Of a DNA stretch of 64,000 nt, positions 11,801 to 26,040 are shown one piece after another (position 1 is the first letter of the stretch; each line of letters begins with the position of its first letter). This stretch comes from Saposhnikovia divaricata (Eukaryota; Streptophyta; Magnoliopsida; Apiales; Apiaceae): positions 434,001 through 498,000 of the forward strand of contig CM071595.1 in the NCBI GenBank assembly GCA_036435485.1. Direction: 5' to 3'. Under the pieces are notes generated by a model. That model saw nothing but the letters and a program-made list of their open reading frames with translations. It was not told the origin of the DNA and did not search any database. Made by a program: the position numbers and the translations under genes.

Positions 11801-14720
11801 CGGACATAAATCGGAGTTGATATGATCGAAACTTGATTGTCGGATATTCCCAAAAGGGTTAGTACACGGGATATTGTTAAAAATTGAGTCGGACCATTTT
11901 GTGGATATTTTTACATATTTTGTTCCTATTGGTTATTAGAATTAATTGAAATTTTATTTGGCAAAGTTCAGACCTGAATCGGGGCTTAAATGATCGAAAC
12001 ACGGTTTTCGTATAATCCTCAAAGAGGTTAGTACACGGGATATTGTTAAAAATCGTGTCGAGCCATTTCCTGGATATTTTTTCTTATTTTGTTCCTATGG
12101 TTTATTAGAATTCAATGAAATTTTATTCGGCAAAGTTCGGACCTGAATCGAGGCTGAAATGATCAAAACTCGGTTTTCGGATAATCCTCAAAGGGGTTAG
12201 TACACGGAATATTGTCAAAAATTAAGTCGGACCATTTTGTGGATATTTTTACATATTTTGTTCCTATGGGTTATTAGAATTCAATGAAATTTTATTTGGC
12301 ACAGTTCGGACCTGAATCGAGGCTGAAATGATCAAAACTCGGTTTTTGGATAATCCTCAAAGGGGTTAGTACCCGGAATATTATTAAAAATTGAGTGGGA
12401 CCATTTTGTGGATATTTTTACATATTTTGTTCCTATGGGTTATTAGAATTCAATGAAATTTTGTTTGACACAGTTCGGGCCTGAATCGAGGCTGAAATTA
12501 TTAAAACTCAGTTTTCGGATAATCCTCAAATGGGTTAGTACACGGGATATTGTTAAAAATTGAGTCGGACCATTTTGTGGATATTTTTCATATTTTGTTC
12601 CTATGGGTTATTAGAATTCAATGAAATTTTTTGGCACAATTCGGACCTGAATCGAGACTGAAATGATCAAAACTAGGTTTTGGGATAATCCTCAAAGGGT
12701 TAGTACACTGGAAATTGTTAAAAATCGAGTCGAGCCATTTTGTGGATATTTTTACATATTTTGTTCCTTTTGGTTATTGGAATTCAATGAAATTTTATTT
12801 GACGTAATTCGGACATATATCGGAGTTGATATGATCGAAACATGATTTTCGGATATTCCCAAAGGGGTTAGTACACGGGATATTGTTAAAAATTGAGTCG
12901 GACCATTTTGTGGATATTTTTACATATTTTGTTCCTATTGGTTATTAGAATTCAATGAAATTTTATTTGGCAAAGTTCGGACCTGAATCGGGGCTGAAAT
13001 GATCAAAACTCGGTTTTCGGATAATCCTCAAATGGGTTAGTACACGGAATATTGTCAAAAATTGAGTCGGACCATTTTGTGGATATTTTTACATATTTTG
13101 TTCCTATGGGTTATTAGAATTCAATGAAATTTTATTTGTCACAGTTTGGACCTGAATCGCGGCTGAAATGATCAAAACTTGGTTTTCGGATAATCCTCAA
13201 AGGGGTTAGTACACGGAATATTATTAAAAATTGAGTGGGACCATTTTGTGGATATTTTTACATATTTTGTTCCTATGGGTTATTAGAATTCAATGAAATT
13301 TTATTTGACACAGTTCGGATCTGAATCGAGGCTGAAATGATTAAAACTCGGTTTTCGGATAATCCTCAAAGGGGTTAGTACACGGGATATTGTTAAAATT
13401 CAGTCGGACCATTTTGTGGAAATTTTTCATATTTTGTTCCTATGGGTTATTAGAATTCAATGAAATTTTTTGGCACAGTTCGGACCTGAATCGAGACTGA
13501 AATGATCAAAACTAGGTTTTCGGATAATCCTCAAAGGGTTAGTACACTGGATATTGTTAAAAATCGAGTCGAGCCATTTTGTGGATATTTTTACATATTT
13601 TGTTCCTATTGGTTATTGGATTTCAATGAAATTTTATTTGACGTAATTCGGACATAAATCGGAGTTGATATGATCGAAACTTGATTTTCGGATATTCCCA
13701 AAGGGGTTAGTACACGGGATATTGTTAAAAATTGAGTCGGACCATTTTGTGGATATTTTTACATATTTTGTTCCTATGGGTTATTAGAATTCAATGAAAT
13801 TTTATTTAGCACAGTTCGGACCTGAATCGAGGCTGAAATGATCGAAACTCGGTTTTCGGATAATCCTCAAAGGGGTTAGTACACGGGATATTGTTAAATA
13901 TCGAGTCGGACCATTTTAGGGGTATTTTTACATATCTTGTTCCTATTGGTTATTGGAATTCAATGAAATTTTATTTGACGTAATTCGGACATAAATCGGA
14001 GTTGATATGATCGAAACTTGATTGTCGGATATTCCCAAAGGGGTTAGTACACGGGATATTGTTAAAAATTGAGTCGGACCATTTTGTGGATATTTTTACA
14101 TATTTTGTTCCTATTGGTTATTAGAATTAATTGAAATTTTATTTGGCAAAGTTCGGACTTGAATCGGGGCTTAAATGATCGAAACACGGTTTTCGTATAA
14201 TCCTCAAAGAGGTTAGTACACGGGATATTGTTAAAAATCGTTTCGAGCCATTTCCTGGATATTTTTTCTTATTTTGTTCCTATGGTTTATTAGAATTCAA
14301 TGAAATTTTATTCGGCAAAGTTCGGACCTGAATCGAGGCTGAAATGATCAAAACTCGGTTTTCGGATAATCCTCAAAGGGGTTAGTACACGGAATATTGT
14401 CAAAAATTAAGTCGGACCATTTTGTGGATATTTTTACATATTTTTTTCCTATGGGTTATTAGAATTCAATGAAATTTTATTTGGCACAGTTCGGACCTGA
14501 ATCGAGGCTGAAATGATCAAAACTCAGTTTTTGGATAATCCTCAAAGGGGTTAGTACCCGGAATATTATTAAAAATTGAGTGGGACCATTTTGTGGATAT
14601 TTTTACATATTTTGTTCCTATGGGTTATTAGAATTCAATGAAATTTTATTTGACACAGTTCGGGCCTGAATCGAGGCTGAAATTATTAAAACTAGGTTTT
14701 CGGATAATCCTCAAAGGGTT
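5880..14720 (+). repeat. Higher-order repeat block, 2,186-bp period (13 monomers)
   Basis: The short-subtype marker tagtacactgg occurs at 6983, 9169, 11355 and 13540, and a second instance at 8329, 10515 and 12701. Spacings are 2,186 bp (once 2,185). About four HOR copies are present. The first carries an extra two-monomer duplication. The last lacks one monomer: the second marker recurs at 14720, only 2,019 bp after 12701. Copies differ by only occasional bases, so this block was homogenised recently. Boundaries are approximate. Confidence 0.9.
6260..6940 (+). repeat. Local two-monomer duplication (337-bp period) inside the first 13-mer
   Basis: The marker aattcagtcggaccattttg occurs at 6504 and again at 6841, 337 bp apart. 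The surrounding dimer, including the variants attattaaaaattgagtggg and gttcgggtctg, is repeated with it. The other HOR copies have the dimer once. This accounts for the spacing of 2,522 rather than about 2,185 bp between the tcaaaaattgag markers at 6161 and 8683. Confidence 0.8.
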
Positions 14721-15589
14721 AGTACACTGGATATTGTTAAAAATCGAGTCGAGCCATTTTGTGGATATTTTTACATATTTTGTTCCTTTTGGTTATTGGA
14801 ATTCAATGAAATTTTATTTGACGTAATTCGGACATATATCGGAGTTGATTTGATCGAAACTTGATTTTCGGATATTCCCAAAGGGGTTAGTACACGGTAT
14901 ATTGTTAAAAATTGAGTCGGACCATTTTGTGGATATTTTTACATATTTTGTTCCTATGGGTTATTAGAATTCAATGAAATTTTATTTGGCACAGTTCGGA
15001 CCTGAATCGAGGCTGAAATGATCAAAACCCGGTTTTCGGATAATCCTCAAAGGGGTTAGTACACGGAATATTGTTAAAAATTGAGTTGGATTATTTTGTG
15101 GATATTTTTACATATTTTGTTCCTATGGGTTATTAGAATTCAATGAAATTTTATTTGGCAAAGTTCGGACCTCAATCGAGTCTGAAATGATCAAAACTCA
15201 GTTTTCGGATAATCCTTAAAGGGGTTAGTACGGAATATTGTTAAAATTTGAGTCGGACCATTTTGTGGATATTTTTACATATTTTGTTTCTATGGGTTAT
15301 TAGAATTCAATGAAATTTGTTTTGGCACAGTTCGGACCTGAATCGAGGCTGAAATGATCAAAACTCGGTTTTCAAATAATCCTCAAAGGGGTTAGTACAC
15401 GAGATATTGTAAAAAATTGAGGCGGACCATTTTGTGGATATTTTTACATATTTTGTTCCTATGGGTTATTGGAATTCAACAAAATTTTATTTGATGTAGT
15501 TCGGACCGGAATCGGAGCTGATATGATCGAAACTCGGTTTTCGGATAATCCTCAAAGGGGTTAGTACACGGGATATTGTTAAAAATTGA

Positions 15590-18500
15590 GTCGGACCATT
15601 TTTTGGATATTTTTACATATTTTGTTCCTATGGGTTATTAGAATTCAATAAAATTTTATTTGGCACAGTTCGGACCTGAATCTAGGTTGAAATGATCAAA
15701 ACTCGGTTTTCGGATAATCCTCAAAGGGGTTAGTACACAGAATATTGTTAAAATTTGAGTCGGACCATTTTGTGGATATTTTTACTTATTTTGTTCCTAT
15801 TGGTTATTAGAATTCAATGAAATTTTATTTGGCACAGTTCGGACCTGAATCGGGGCTTAAATGATCGAAACACGGTTTTCTTATAATCCTCAAAGAGGTT
15901 AGTACACGGGATATTGTTAAAAATCGAGTCGAGCCATTTTGTGGATATTTTTCCTTATTTTGTTCCTATGGTTTATTAAAATTCAATGAAATTTTATTCG
16001 GCAAAGTTCGGACCAGAATCGAGGCTGAAATGATCAAAACTCGGTTTTTGGATAATCCTCAATGGGGTTATTACACGGAATATTGTCAAAAATTGAGTCG
16101 GACCATTTTGTGGATATTTTTACATATTTTGTTCGTATGGGTTATTAGAATTCAATGAAATTTTATTTGGCACAGTTCGGACCTGAATCGAGGCTGAAAT
16201 GATCAAAACTCTGTTTTCGGATAATCCTCAAAGGGGTTAGTACCCGGAATATTATTAAAAATTGAGTGGGACCATTTTGTGGATATTTTTACATATTTTG
16301 TTCCTATGAGTTATTAGAATTCAATGAAATTTTATTTAACACAGTTCGGGCATGAATCGAGGCTGAAATGATTAAAACTCGGTTTTCGGATAATCCTCAA
16401 AGGGGTTAGTACACGGGATATTGTTAAAAATTGAGTCGGACCATTTTGTGGATATTTTTCATATTTTGTTCCTATGGGTTATTAGAATTCAATGAAATTT
16501 TTTGGCACAGTTCGGACCTTAATCGAGACTGAAATGATCAAAACTAGGTTTTCGGATAATCCTCAAAGGGTTAGTACACTGGATATTGTTAAAAATCGAG
16601 TCGAGCCATTTTGTGTATATTTTTACATATTTTGTTCCTATTGGTTATTGGAATTCAATGAAATTTTATTTGACGTAATTCGGACATAAATCGAAGTTGA
16701 TATGATCGAAACTTGATTTTCGGATATTCCCAAAGGGGTTAGTACACGGGATATTGTTAAAATTTGAGTCGGACCATTTTGTGGATATTTTTACATATTT
16801 TGTTCCTATGGGTTATTAGAATTCAATGAAATTTTATTTGGCACAGTTCGGACCTGAATCGAGGCTGAAATGATCAAAACTCGGTTTTCGGATAATCCTC
16901 AAAGGTGTTAGTACACGGAATATTGTTAAAAATTGAGTTGGATTATTTTGTGGATATTTTTACATATTTTGTTCCTATGGGTTATTAGAATTCAATGAAA
17001 TTTTATTTGGCAAAGTTCGGACCTCAATCGAGTCTGAAATGATCAAAACTCAGTTTTCGGATAATCCTTAAAGGGGTTAGTACTCGGAATATTGTTAAAA
17101 TTTGAGTCGGACCATTTTGTGGATATTTTTACATATATTGTTTCTATGGGTTATTAGAATTCAATGAAATTTGTTTTGGCACAGTTCGGACCTGAATCGA
17201 GGCTGAAATGATCAAAACTCGGTTTTCAAATAATCCTCAAAGGGGTTAGTACACGAGATATTGTAAAAAATTGAGGCGGACCATTTTGTGGATATTTTTA
17301 CATATTTTGTTCCTATGGGTTATTGGAATTCAACAAAATTTTATTTGATGTAGTTCGGACCGGAATCGGAGCTGATATGATCGAAACTCGGTTTTCGGAT
17401 AATCCTCAAAGGGGTTAGTACACGGGATATTGTTAAAAATTGAGTCGGACCATTTTTTTGGATATTTTTACATATTTTTTTCCTATGGGTTATTAGAATT
17501 CAATTAAATTTTATTTGGCACAGTTCGGACCTGAATCTAGGTTGAAATGATCAAAACTCGGTTTTCGGATAATCCTCAAAGGGGTTAGTACACAGAATAT
17601 TGTTAAAATTTGCGTCGGACCATTTTGTGGATATTTTTACATATTTTGTTCCTATTGGTTATTAGAATTCAATGAAATTTTATTTGGCACAGTTCGGACC
17701 TGAATCGGGGCTTAAATGATCGAAACACGGTTTTCGTATAATCCTCAAAGAGGTTAGTACACGGGATATTGTTAAAAATCGAGTCGAGCCATTTTGTGGA
17801 TATTTTTTTCTTATTTTGTTCCTATGGTTTATTAGAATTCAATGAAATTTTATTTGACACAGTTCGGACCTGAATCGAGGTTGAAATGATCAAAACTCGG
17901 TTTTCTGATAATCCTCAAAGGGGTTAGTACACGGAATATTGTTAAAATTTGAGTCGGACCATTTTGTGGATATTTTTATACATTTTGTTCCTATGGGTTA
18001 TTAGAATTCAATGAAATTTGTTTTGGCACAGTTCGGACCTGAATCGAGGCTGAAATGATCAAAACTCGGTTTTCGGATAATCCTCAAAGGGGTTAGTACT
18101 CGGAATATTGTTAAAATTTGAGTCGGACCATTTTGTGGATATTTTTACATATTTTGTTCCTATGGGTTATTATAATTCAATGAAATTTGTTTTGGCACAG
18201 TTCGGACCTGAATCGAGGCTGAAATGATCAAAACTCGGTTTTCGGATAATCCTCAAAGGGGTTAGTACACGGAATATTGTTAAAAATTGAGTTGGATTAT
18301 TTTATGGATATTTTTACATATTTTGTTCCTATGGGTTATTAGAATTCAATGAAATTTTATTTGGCAAAGTTCGGACCTAAATCGAGTCTGAAATGATCAA
18401 AACTCGGTTTTCGGATAATCCTCAAAGGGGTTAGTACTCGGAATATTGTTAAAATTTGAGTCGGACCATTTTGTGGATATTTTTACATATTTTGTTCCTT

Positions 18501-21500
18501 TGGGTTATTAGAATTCAATGAAATTTGTTTTGGCACAGTTCGGACCTGAATCGAGGCTGAAATAATCAAAACTCGGTTTTCAAATAATCCTCAAAGGGGT
18601 TAGTACACGAGATATTGTAAAAAATTGAGGAGGACCATTTTGTGGATATTTTTACATATTTTGTTCCTATGGGTTATTGGAATTCAACAAAATTTTATTT
18701 GATGTAGTTCGGACCGGAATCGGAGCTGATATGATCGAAACTCGGTTTTTGGATAATCCTCAAAGGGGTTAGTACTCGGGATATTGTTAAAAATTGAGTC
18801 GGACCATTTTGTGGATATTTTTACATATTTTGTTTTGTTCCTATTGGTTATTAGAATTCAATAAAATTTTATTTGGCATAGTTCGGACCTGAATCGGGGC
18901 TTAAATGATCGAAACACGGTTTTCGTATAATCCTCAAAGAGGTTAGTACACGGGATATTGTTAAAAATCGAGTCGAGCAATTTTGTGGATATTTTTACAT
19001 ATTTTGTTCCTATGGTTTATTAGAATTCAATGAAATTTTATTTGGCATAGTTCGGACCTGAATCGTGGTTGAAATGATCAAAACTCGGTTTTCTGATAAT
19101 CCTCAAAGGGCTTAGTACATGGAATTTTGTTAAAATTTGAGTCGGACCATTTTGTGGATATTTTTACATATTTTGTTCCTATGGGTTATTAGAATTCAAT
19201 TAAATTTTATTTGGCACAGTTCGGACCTGAATCTAGGTTGAAATGATCAAAACTCGGTTTTCGGATAATCCTCAAAGGGTTTAGTACACAGAATATTGTT
19301 AAAATTTGAGTCGGACCATTTTGTGGATATTTTTACATATTTTGTTCCTATTGGTTATTAGAATTCAATGAAATTTTATTTGGCACAGTTCGGACCAGAA
19401 TCGGGGCTTAAATGATCGAAACACGGTTTTCTTATAATCCTCAAAGAGGTTAGTACACGGGATATTGTTAAAAATCGAGTCGAGCCATTTTGTGGATATT
19501 TTTCCTTATTTTGTTCCTATGGTTTATTAGAATTCAATGAAATTTTATTCGGCAAAGTTCGGACCAGAATCGAGGCTGAAATGATCAAAACTCGGTTTTC
19601 GGATAATCCTCAATGGGGTTAGTACACGGAATATTGTCAAAAATTGAGTCGGACCATTTTGTGGATATTTTTACATATTTTGTTCGTATGGGTTATTAGA
19701 ATTCAATGAAATTTTATTTGGCACAGTTCGGACCTGAATCGAGGCTGAAATGATCAAAACTCTGTTTTCGGATAATCCTCAAAGGGGTTAGTACCCGGAA
19801 TATTATTAAAAATTGAGTGGGACCATTTTGTGGATATTTTTACATATTTTGTTCCTATGGGTTATTAGAATTCAATGAAATTTTATTTGACACAGTTCGG
19901 GCCTGAATCGAGGCTGAAATGATTAAAACTCGGTTTTCGGATAATCCTCAAAGGGGTTAGTACATGGGATATTGTTAAAAATTGAGTCGGACCATTTTGT
20001 GGATATTTTTCATATTTTGTTCCTATGGGTTATTAGAATTCAATGAAATTTTTTGGCACAGTTCGGACCTGAATCGAGACTGAAATGATCAAAACTAGGT
20101 TTTCGGATAATCCTCAAAGGGTTAGTACTCTGGATTTTGTGGATATTTTTACATATTTTGTTCCTATTGGTTATTGGAATTCAATGAAATTTTATTTGAC
20201 GTAATTCGGACATAAATCAGAGTTGATATGATCGAAACTTGATTTTCGGATATTCCCAAAGGGGTTAGTACACGGGATATTGTTAAAAATTGAGTCGGAC
20301 CATTTTGTGGATATTTTTACATATTTTGTTCCTATGGGTTATTAGAATTCAATGATATTTTATTTGGCACAGTTCGGACCTGAATCGAGGCTGAAATGAT
20401 CAAAACTCGGTTTTCGGATAATCCTCAAAGGGGTTAGTACACGGAATATTGTTAAAAATTGAGTTGGATTATTTTGTGGATATTTTTACATATTTTGTTC
20501 CTATGGGTTATTAGAATTCAATGAAATTTTATTTGGCACAGTTCGGACCTGAATCGAGGCTGAAATGATCAAAACCCGGTTTTCGGATAATCATCAAAGG
20601 GGTTAGTACACGGAATATTGTTAAAATTTGAGTCGGACCATTTTGTGGATATTTTTACATATTTTGTTCCTATGGGTTATTAGAATTCAATGAAATTTTA
20701 TTTGGCAAAGTTCGGACCTCAATCGAGTCTGAAATGATCAAAACTCAGTTTTCGGATAATCCTCAAAGAGGTTAGTACTCGGAATATTGTTAAAATTTGA
20801 GTCGGACCATTTTGTGGATATTTTTACATATTTTGTTCCTATAGGTTATTAGAATTCAATGAAATTTGTTTTGGCACAGTTCGGACCTGAATCGAGGCTG
20901 AAATGATCAAAACTCGGTTTTCAAATAATCCTCAAAGGGGTTAGTACACGAGATATTGTAAAAAATTGAGGCGGACCATTTTGTGGTTATTTTTACATAT
21001 TTTGTTCCTATGGGTTATTGGAATTCAACAAAATTTTATTTGATGTAGTTCGGACAGGAATCGGAGCTGATATGATCGAAACTCGGTTTTCGGATAATCC
21101 TCAAAGGGGTTAGTACACGGGATATTGTTAAAAATTGAGTCGGACCATTTTTTGGATATTTTTACATATTTTTTTCCTATGGGTTATTAGAATTCAATTA
21201 AATTTTATTTGGCACAGTTCGGACCTGAATCTAGGTTGAAATGATCAAAACTCGGTTTTCGGATAATCCTCAAAGGGGTTAGTACACAGAATATTGTTAA
21301 AATTTGAGTCGGACCATTTTGTGGATATTTTTACATATTTTGTTCCTATTGGTTATTAGAATTCAATGAAATTTTATTTGGCACAGTTCGGACCTGAATC
21401 GGGGCTTAAATGATCGAAACACGGTTTTCGTATAATCCTCAAAGAGGTTAGTACACGGGATATTGTTAAAAATCGAGTCGAGCCATTTTGTGGATATTTT

Positions 21501-22840
21501 TTTCTTATTTTGTTCCTATGGTTTATTAGAATTCAATGAAATTTTATTTGGCACAGTTCGGACCTGAATCGAGGTTGAAATGATCAAAACTCGGTTTTCT
21601 GATAATCCTCAAAGGGGTTAGTACACGGAATATTGTTAAAATTTGAGTCGAACCATTTTGTGGATATTTTTACATATTTTGTTCCTATGGGTTATTAGAA
21701 TTCAATGAAATTTGTTTTGGCACAGTTCGGACCTGAATCGAGGCTGAAATGATCAAAACTCGGTTTTCGGATAATCCTCAAAGGGGTTAGTACTCGGAAT
21801 ATTGTTAAAATTTGAGTCGGACCATTTTGTGGATATTTTTACATATTTTGTTCCTATGGGTTATTATAATTCAATGAAATTTGTTTTGGCACAGTTCGGA
21901 CCTGAATCGAGGCTGAAATGATCAAAACTCGGTTTTCGGATAATCCTCAAAGGGGTTAGTACACGGAATATTGTTAAAAATTGAGTTGGATTATTTTGTG
22001 GATATTTTTACATATTTTGTTCCTATGGGTTATTAGAATTCAATGAAATTTTATTTGGCAAAGTTCGGACATAAATCGAGTCTGAAATGATCAAACCTCG
22101 GTTTTCGGATAATCCTCAAAGGGGTTAGTACTCGGAATATTGCTAAAATTTGAGTCGGACCATTTTGTGGATATTTTTACATATTTTTTTCCTTTGGGTT
22201 ATTAGAATTCAATGAAATTTGTTTTGCCACAGTTCGGACCTGAATCGAGGCTGAAATAATCAAAACTCGGTTTTCAAATAATCCTCAAAGGGGTTAGTAC
22301 ACGAGATATTGTAAAAAATTGAGGAGGACCATTTTGTGGATATTTTTACATATTTTGTTCCTATGGGTTATTGGAATTCAACAAAATTTTATTTGATGTA
22401 GTTCGGACCGGAATCGGAGCTGATATGATCGAAACTCGGTTTTCGGATAATCCTCAAAGGGGTTAGTACTCGGGATATTGTTAAAAATTGAGTCGGACCA
22501 TTTTGTGGATATTTTTACATATTTTGTTTTGTTCCTATTGGTTATTAGAATTCAATGAAATTTTATTTGGCATAGTTCGGACCTGAATCGGGGCTTAAAT
22601 GATCGAAACACGGTTTTCGTATAATCCTCAAAGAGGTTAGTACACGGGATATTGTTAAAAATCGAGTCGAGCAATTTTGTGGATATTTTTACATATTTTG
22701 TTCCTATGGTTTATTAGAATTCAATGAAATTTTATTTGGCATAGTTCGGACCTGAATCGAGGTTGAAATGATCAAAACTCGGTTTTCTGATAATCCTCAA
22801 AGGGCTTAGTACACGGAATTTTGTTACAATTTGAGTCGGA
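15590..22840 (+). repeat. Long higher-order repeat block, ~3.55-3.69-kb period (two copies)
   Basis: Rare variants recur in order: ttataatcct at 15881 and 19432, the short subtype gaaattttttggc at 16490 and 20041 (both 3,551 bp apart), the duplicated tgttttgttc at 18827 and 22521, and the ggttgaaatg monomer near 19061 and 22755 (both 3,694 bp). The 143-bp step between the two offsets is explained by one additional monomer in the second copy, combined with a roughly 25-bp deletion at about 20133. Each copy holds about 21-22 monomers. Boundaries are approximate. Confidence 0.85.
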
Positions 22841-24689
22841 CCATTTTGTGGATATTTTTACATATTTTGTTCCTATGGGTTATTAGAATTCAATGAAATT
22901 TGTTTTGGCACAGTTCGGACCGGAATCGAGGCTGAAATGATCAAGACTCGGTTTTCAAATAATCCTCAAAGGGGTTAGTACACGGGATATTGTAAAAAAT
23001 TGAGACGGACCATTTTGTGGATATTTTTACATATTTTGTTCCTATGGGTTATTAGAATTCAATGAAATTTTATTTGGCACAGTTCGGACCTGAATCGAGG
23101 CTGAAATGATCAAAACTCGGTTTTCGGATAATCCTCAAAGGGGTTAGTACACGGAATATTGTTAAAAATTGAGTTGGATTATTTTTGTGGATATTTTTAC
23201 ATATTTTGTTCCTATGGGTTATTAGAATTCAATGAAATTTTATTTGGCAAAGTTCGGACCTAAATCGAGTCTGAAATGATCAAAACTTGGTTTTCGGATA
23301 ATCCTCAAAGGGGTTAGTACTCGGAATATTGTTAAAATTTGAGTCGGACCATTTTGTGGATATTTTTACATATTTTGTTCCTATGGGTTATTAGAATTCA
23401 ATGAAATTTGTTTTGGCAAAGTTCGGACCTGAATCGAGGCTGAAATGATCAAAACTCGGTTTTCAAATAATCCTCAAAGGGGTTAGTACACGAGATATTG
23501 TAAAAAATTGAGGCGGACCATTTTGTGGATATTTTTACATATTTTGTTCCTATGGGTTATTAGAATTCAATGAAATTTTATTTGGCAAAGTTCGGACCTA
23601 AATCGATTCTGAAAAGATCAAAACTCGGTTTTCGGATAATCCTCAAAGGGGTTAGTACTCGGAATATTGTTAAAATTTGAGTCGGACCATTTTGTGGATA
23701 TTTTTACATATTTTGTTCCTTTGGGTTATTAGAATTCAATGAAATTTGTTTTGGCACAGTTCGGACCTGAATCGAGGCTGAAATAATCAAAACTCAGTTT
23801 TCAAATAATCCTCAAAGGGGTTAGTACACGAGATATTGTAAAAAATTGAGGCGGACCATTTTGTGGATATTGTTACATATTTTGTTCCTATGGGTTATTG
23901 GAATTCAACAAAATTTTATTTGATGTAGTTCGGACCGGAATCGGAGCTGATATGATCGAAACTCGGTTTTCGGATAATCCTCAAAGGGGTTAGTACTCGG
24001 GATGTTGTTAAAAATTGAGTCGGACCATTTTGTGGATATTTTTACATATTTTGTTTCTATGGGTTATTAGAATTCAATTAAATTTTATTTGGCACAGTTC
24101 GGACCTGAATCTAGGTTGAAATGATCAAAACTCGGTTTTCGGATAATCCTCAAAGGGGTTAGTACACGGAATATTGTTAAAATTTGAGTCGGACCATTTT
24201 GTGGATATTTTTACATATTTTGTTCCTATTGGTTATTAGAATTCAATGAAATTTTATTTGGCATAGTTCGGACCTGAATCGGGGCTTAAATGATCGAAAC
24301 ACGGTTTTCGTATAATCCTCAAAGAGGTTAGTACACGGGATATTGTTAAAAATCGAGTCGAGCAATTTTGTGGATATTTTTACATATTTTGTTCCTATGG
24401 TTTATTAGAATTCAATGAAATTTTATTTGGCATAGTTCGGACCTGAATCGAGGTTGAAATGATCAAAACTCGGTTTTCTGATAATCCTCAAAGGGCTTAG
24501 TACACGGAATTTTGTTAAAATTTGAGTCGGACCATTTTATGGATATTTTTACATATTTTGTTCCTATGGGTTATTAGAATTCAATGAAATTTGTTTTGGC
24601 ACAGTTCGGACCGGAATCGAGGCTGAAATGATCAAAACTCGGTTTTCAAAAAATCCTCAAAGGGGTTAGTACACGGGATATTGTCAAAA

Positions 24690-26040
24690 ATTGAGACGGA
24701 CCATTTTGTGGATATTTTTACATATTTTGTTCCTATGGGTTATTAGAATTCAATGAAATTTTATTTGGCACAGTTCGGACCTGAATCGAGGCTGAAATGA
24801 TCAAAACTCGGTTTTCGGATAATCCTCAAAGGGGTTAGTACACGGAATATTGTTAAAAATTGAGTTGGATTATTTTGTGGATATTTTTACATATTTTGTT
24901 CCTATGGGTTATTAGAATTCAACGAAATTTTATTTGGCAAAGTTCGGACCTAAATCGAGTCTGAAATGATCAAAACTCAGTTTTCGGATAATCCTCAAAG
25001 GGGTTAGTACTCGGAATATTGATAAAATTTGAGTCTGACCATTTTGTGGATATTTTTACATATTTTGTTCCTATGGGTTTTTAGAATTCAATGAAATTTG
25101 TTTTGGCACCGTTCGGACCTGAATCGAGGATGAAATGATCAAAACTCGGTTTTCAAATAATCCTCAAAGGGGTTAGTACACGAGATATTGTAAAAAATTG
25201 AGGCGGACCATTTTGTGGATATTTTTACATATTTTGTTCCTATGGGTTATTGGAATTCAACAAAATTTTATTTGATGTAGTTCGGACCGGAATCGGAGCT
25301 GATATGATCGAAACTCGGTTTTCGGATAATCCTCAAAGGGGTTAGTACACGGGATATTGTTAAAAATTGAGTCGGACCATTTTTTGGATATTTTTACATA
25401 TTTTGTTCCTATGGGTTATTAGAATTCAATGAAATTTTATTTGGCACAGTTAGGACCTGAATCGAGGCTGAAATGATCAAAACTCGGTTTTCGGATAATC
25501 CTCAAAGGGGTTAGTACACGGAATATTGTTAAAAATTGAGTTGGATTATTTTGTGGATATTTTTACATATTTTGTTCCTATGGGTTATTAGAATTCAACG
25601 AAATTTTATTGGCAAAGTTCGGACCTAAATCGAGTCTGAAATGATCAAAACTCAGTTTTCGGATAATCCTCAAAGGGGTTAGTACTCGGAATATTGATAA
25701 AATTTGAGTCGGACCATTTTGTGGATATTTTTACATATTTTGTTCCTATGGGTTATTAGAATTCAATGAAATTTGTTTTGGCACCGTTCGGACCTGAATC
25801 GAGGATGAAATGATCAAAACTCGGTTTTCAAATAATCCTCAAAGGGGTTAGTACACGAGATATTGTAAAAAATTGAGGCGGACCATTTTGTGGATATTTT
25901 TACATATTTTGTTCCTATGGGTTATTGGAATTCAACAAAATTTTATTTGATGTAGTTCGGACCGGAATCGGAGCTGATATGATCGAAACTCGGTTTTCGG
26001 ATAATCCTCAAAGGGGTTAGTACACGGGATATTGTTAAAA
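24690..26040 (+). repeat. Higher-order repeat, ~675-bp period (four monomers, two copies)
   Basis: The rare variant gataaaatttgag occurs at 25021 and 25696. Neighbouring monomers (gagttggattattttg, then gcaccgttcgg with gaggatgaaatg, then gaggcggacc) repeat in the same order. The 675-bp spacing is 4 x 169 less one base, lost from ttttatttggc near 25611. Confidence 0.8.

Noticed and set aside
8291..12845. Repeated 60-66-codon ORFs in the satellite (8291, 10477, 12663, 14638, 16492, 41929, 57157, 59521)
   Set aside because: They recur only because the satellite repeats. They span monomer boundaries, have no recognisable domain, and open or close with single-base variants.
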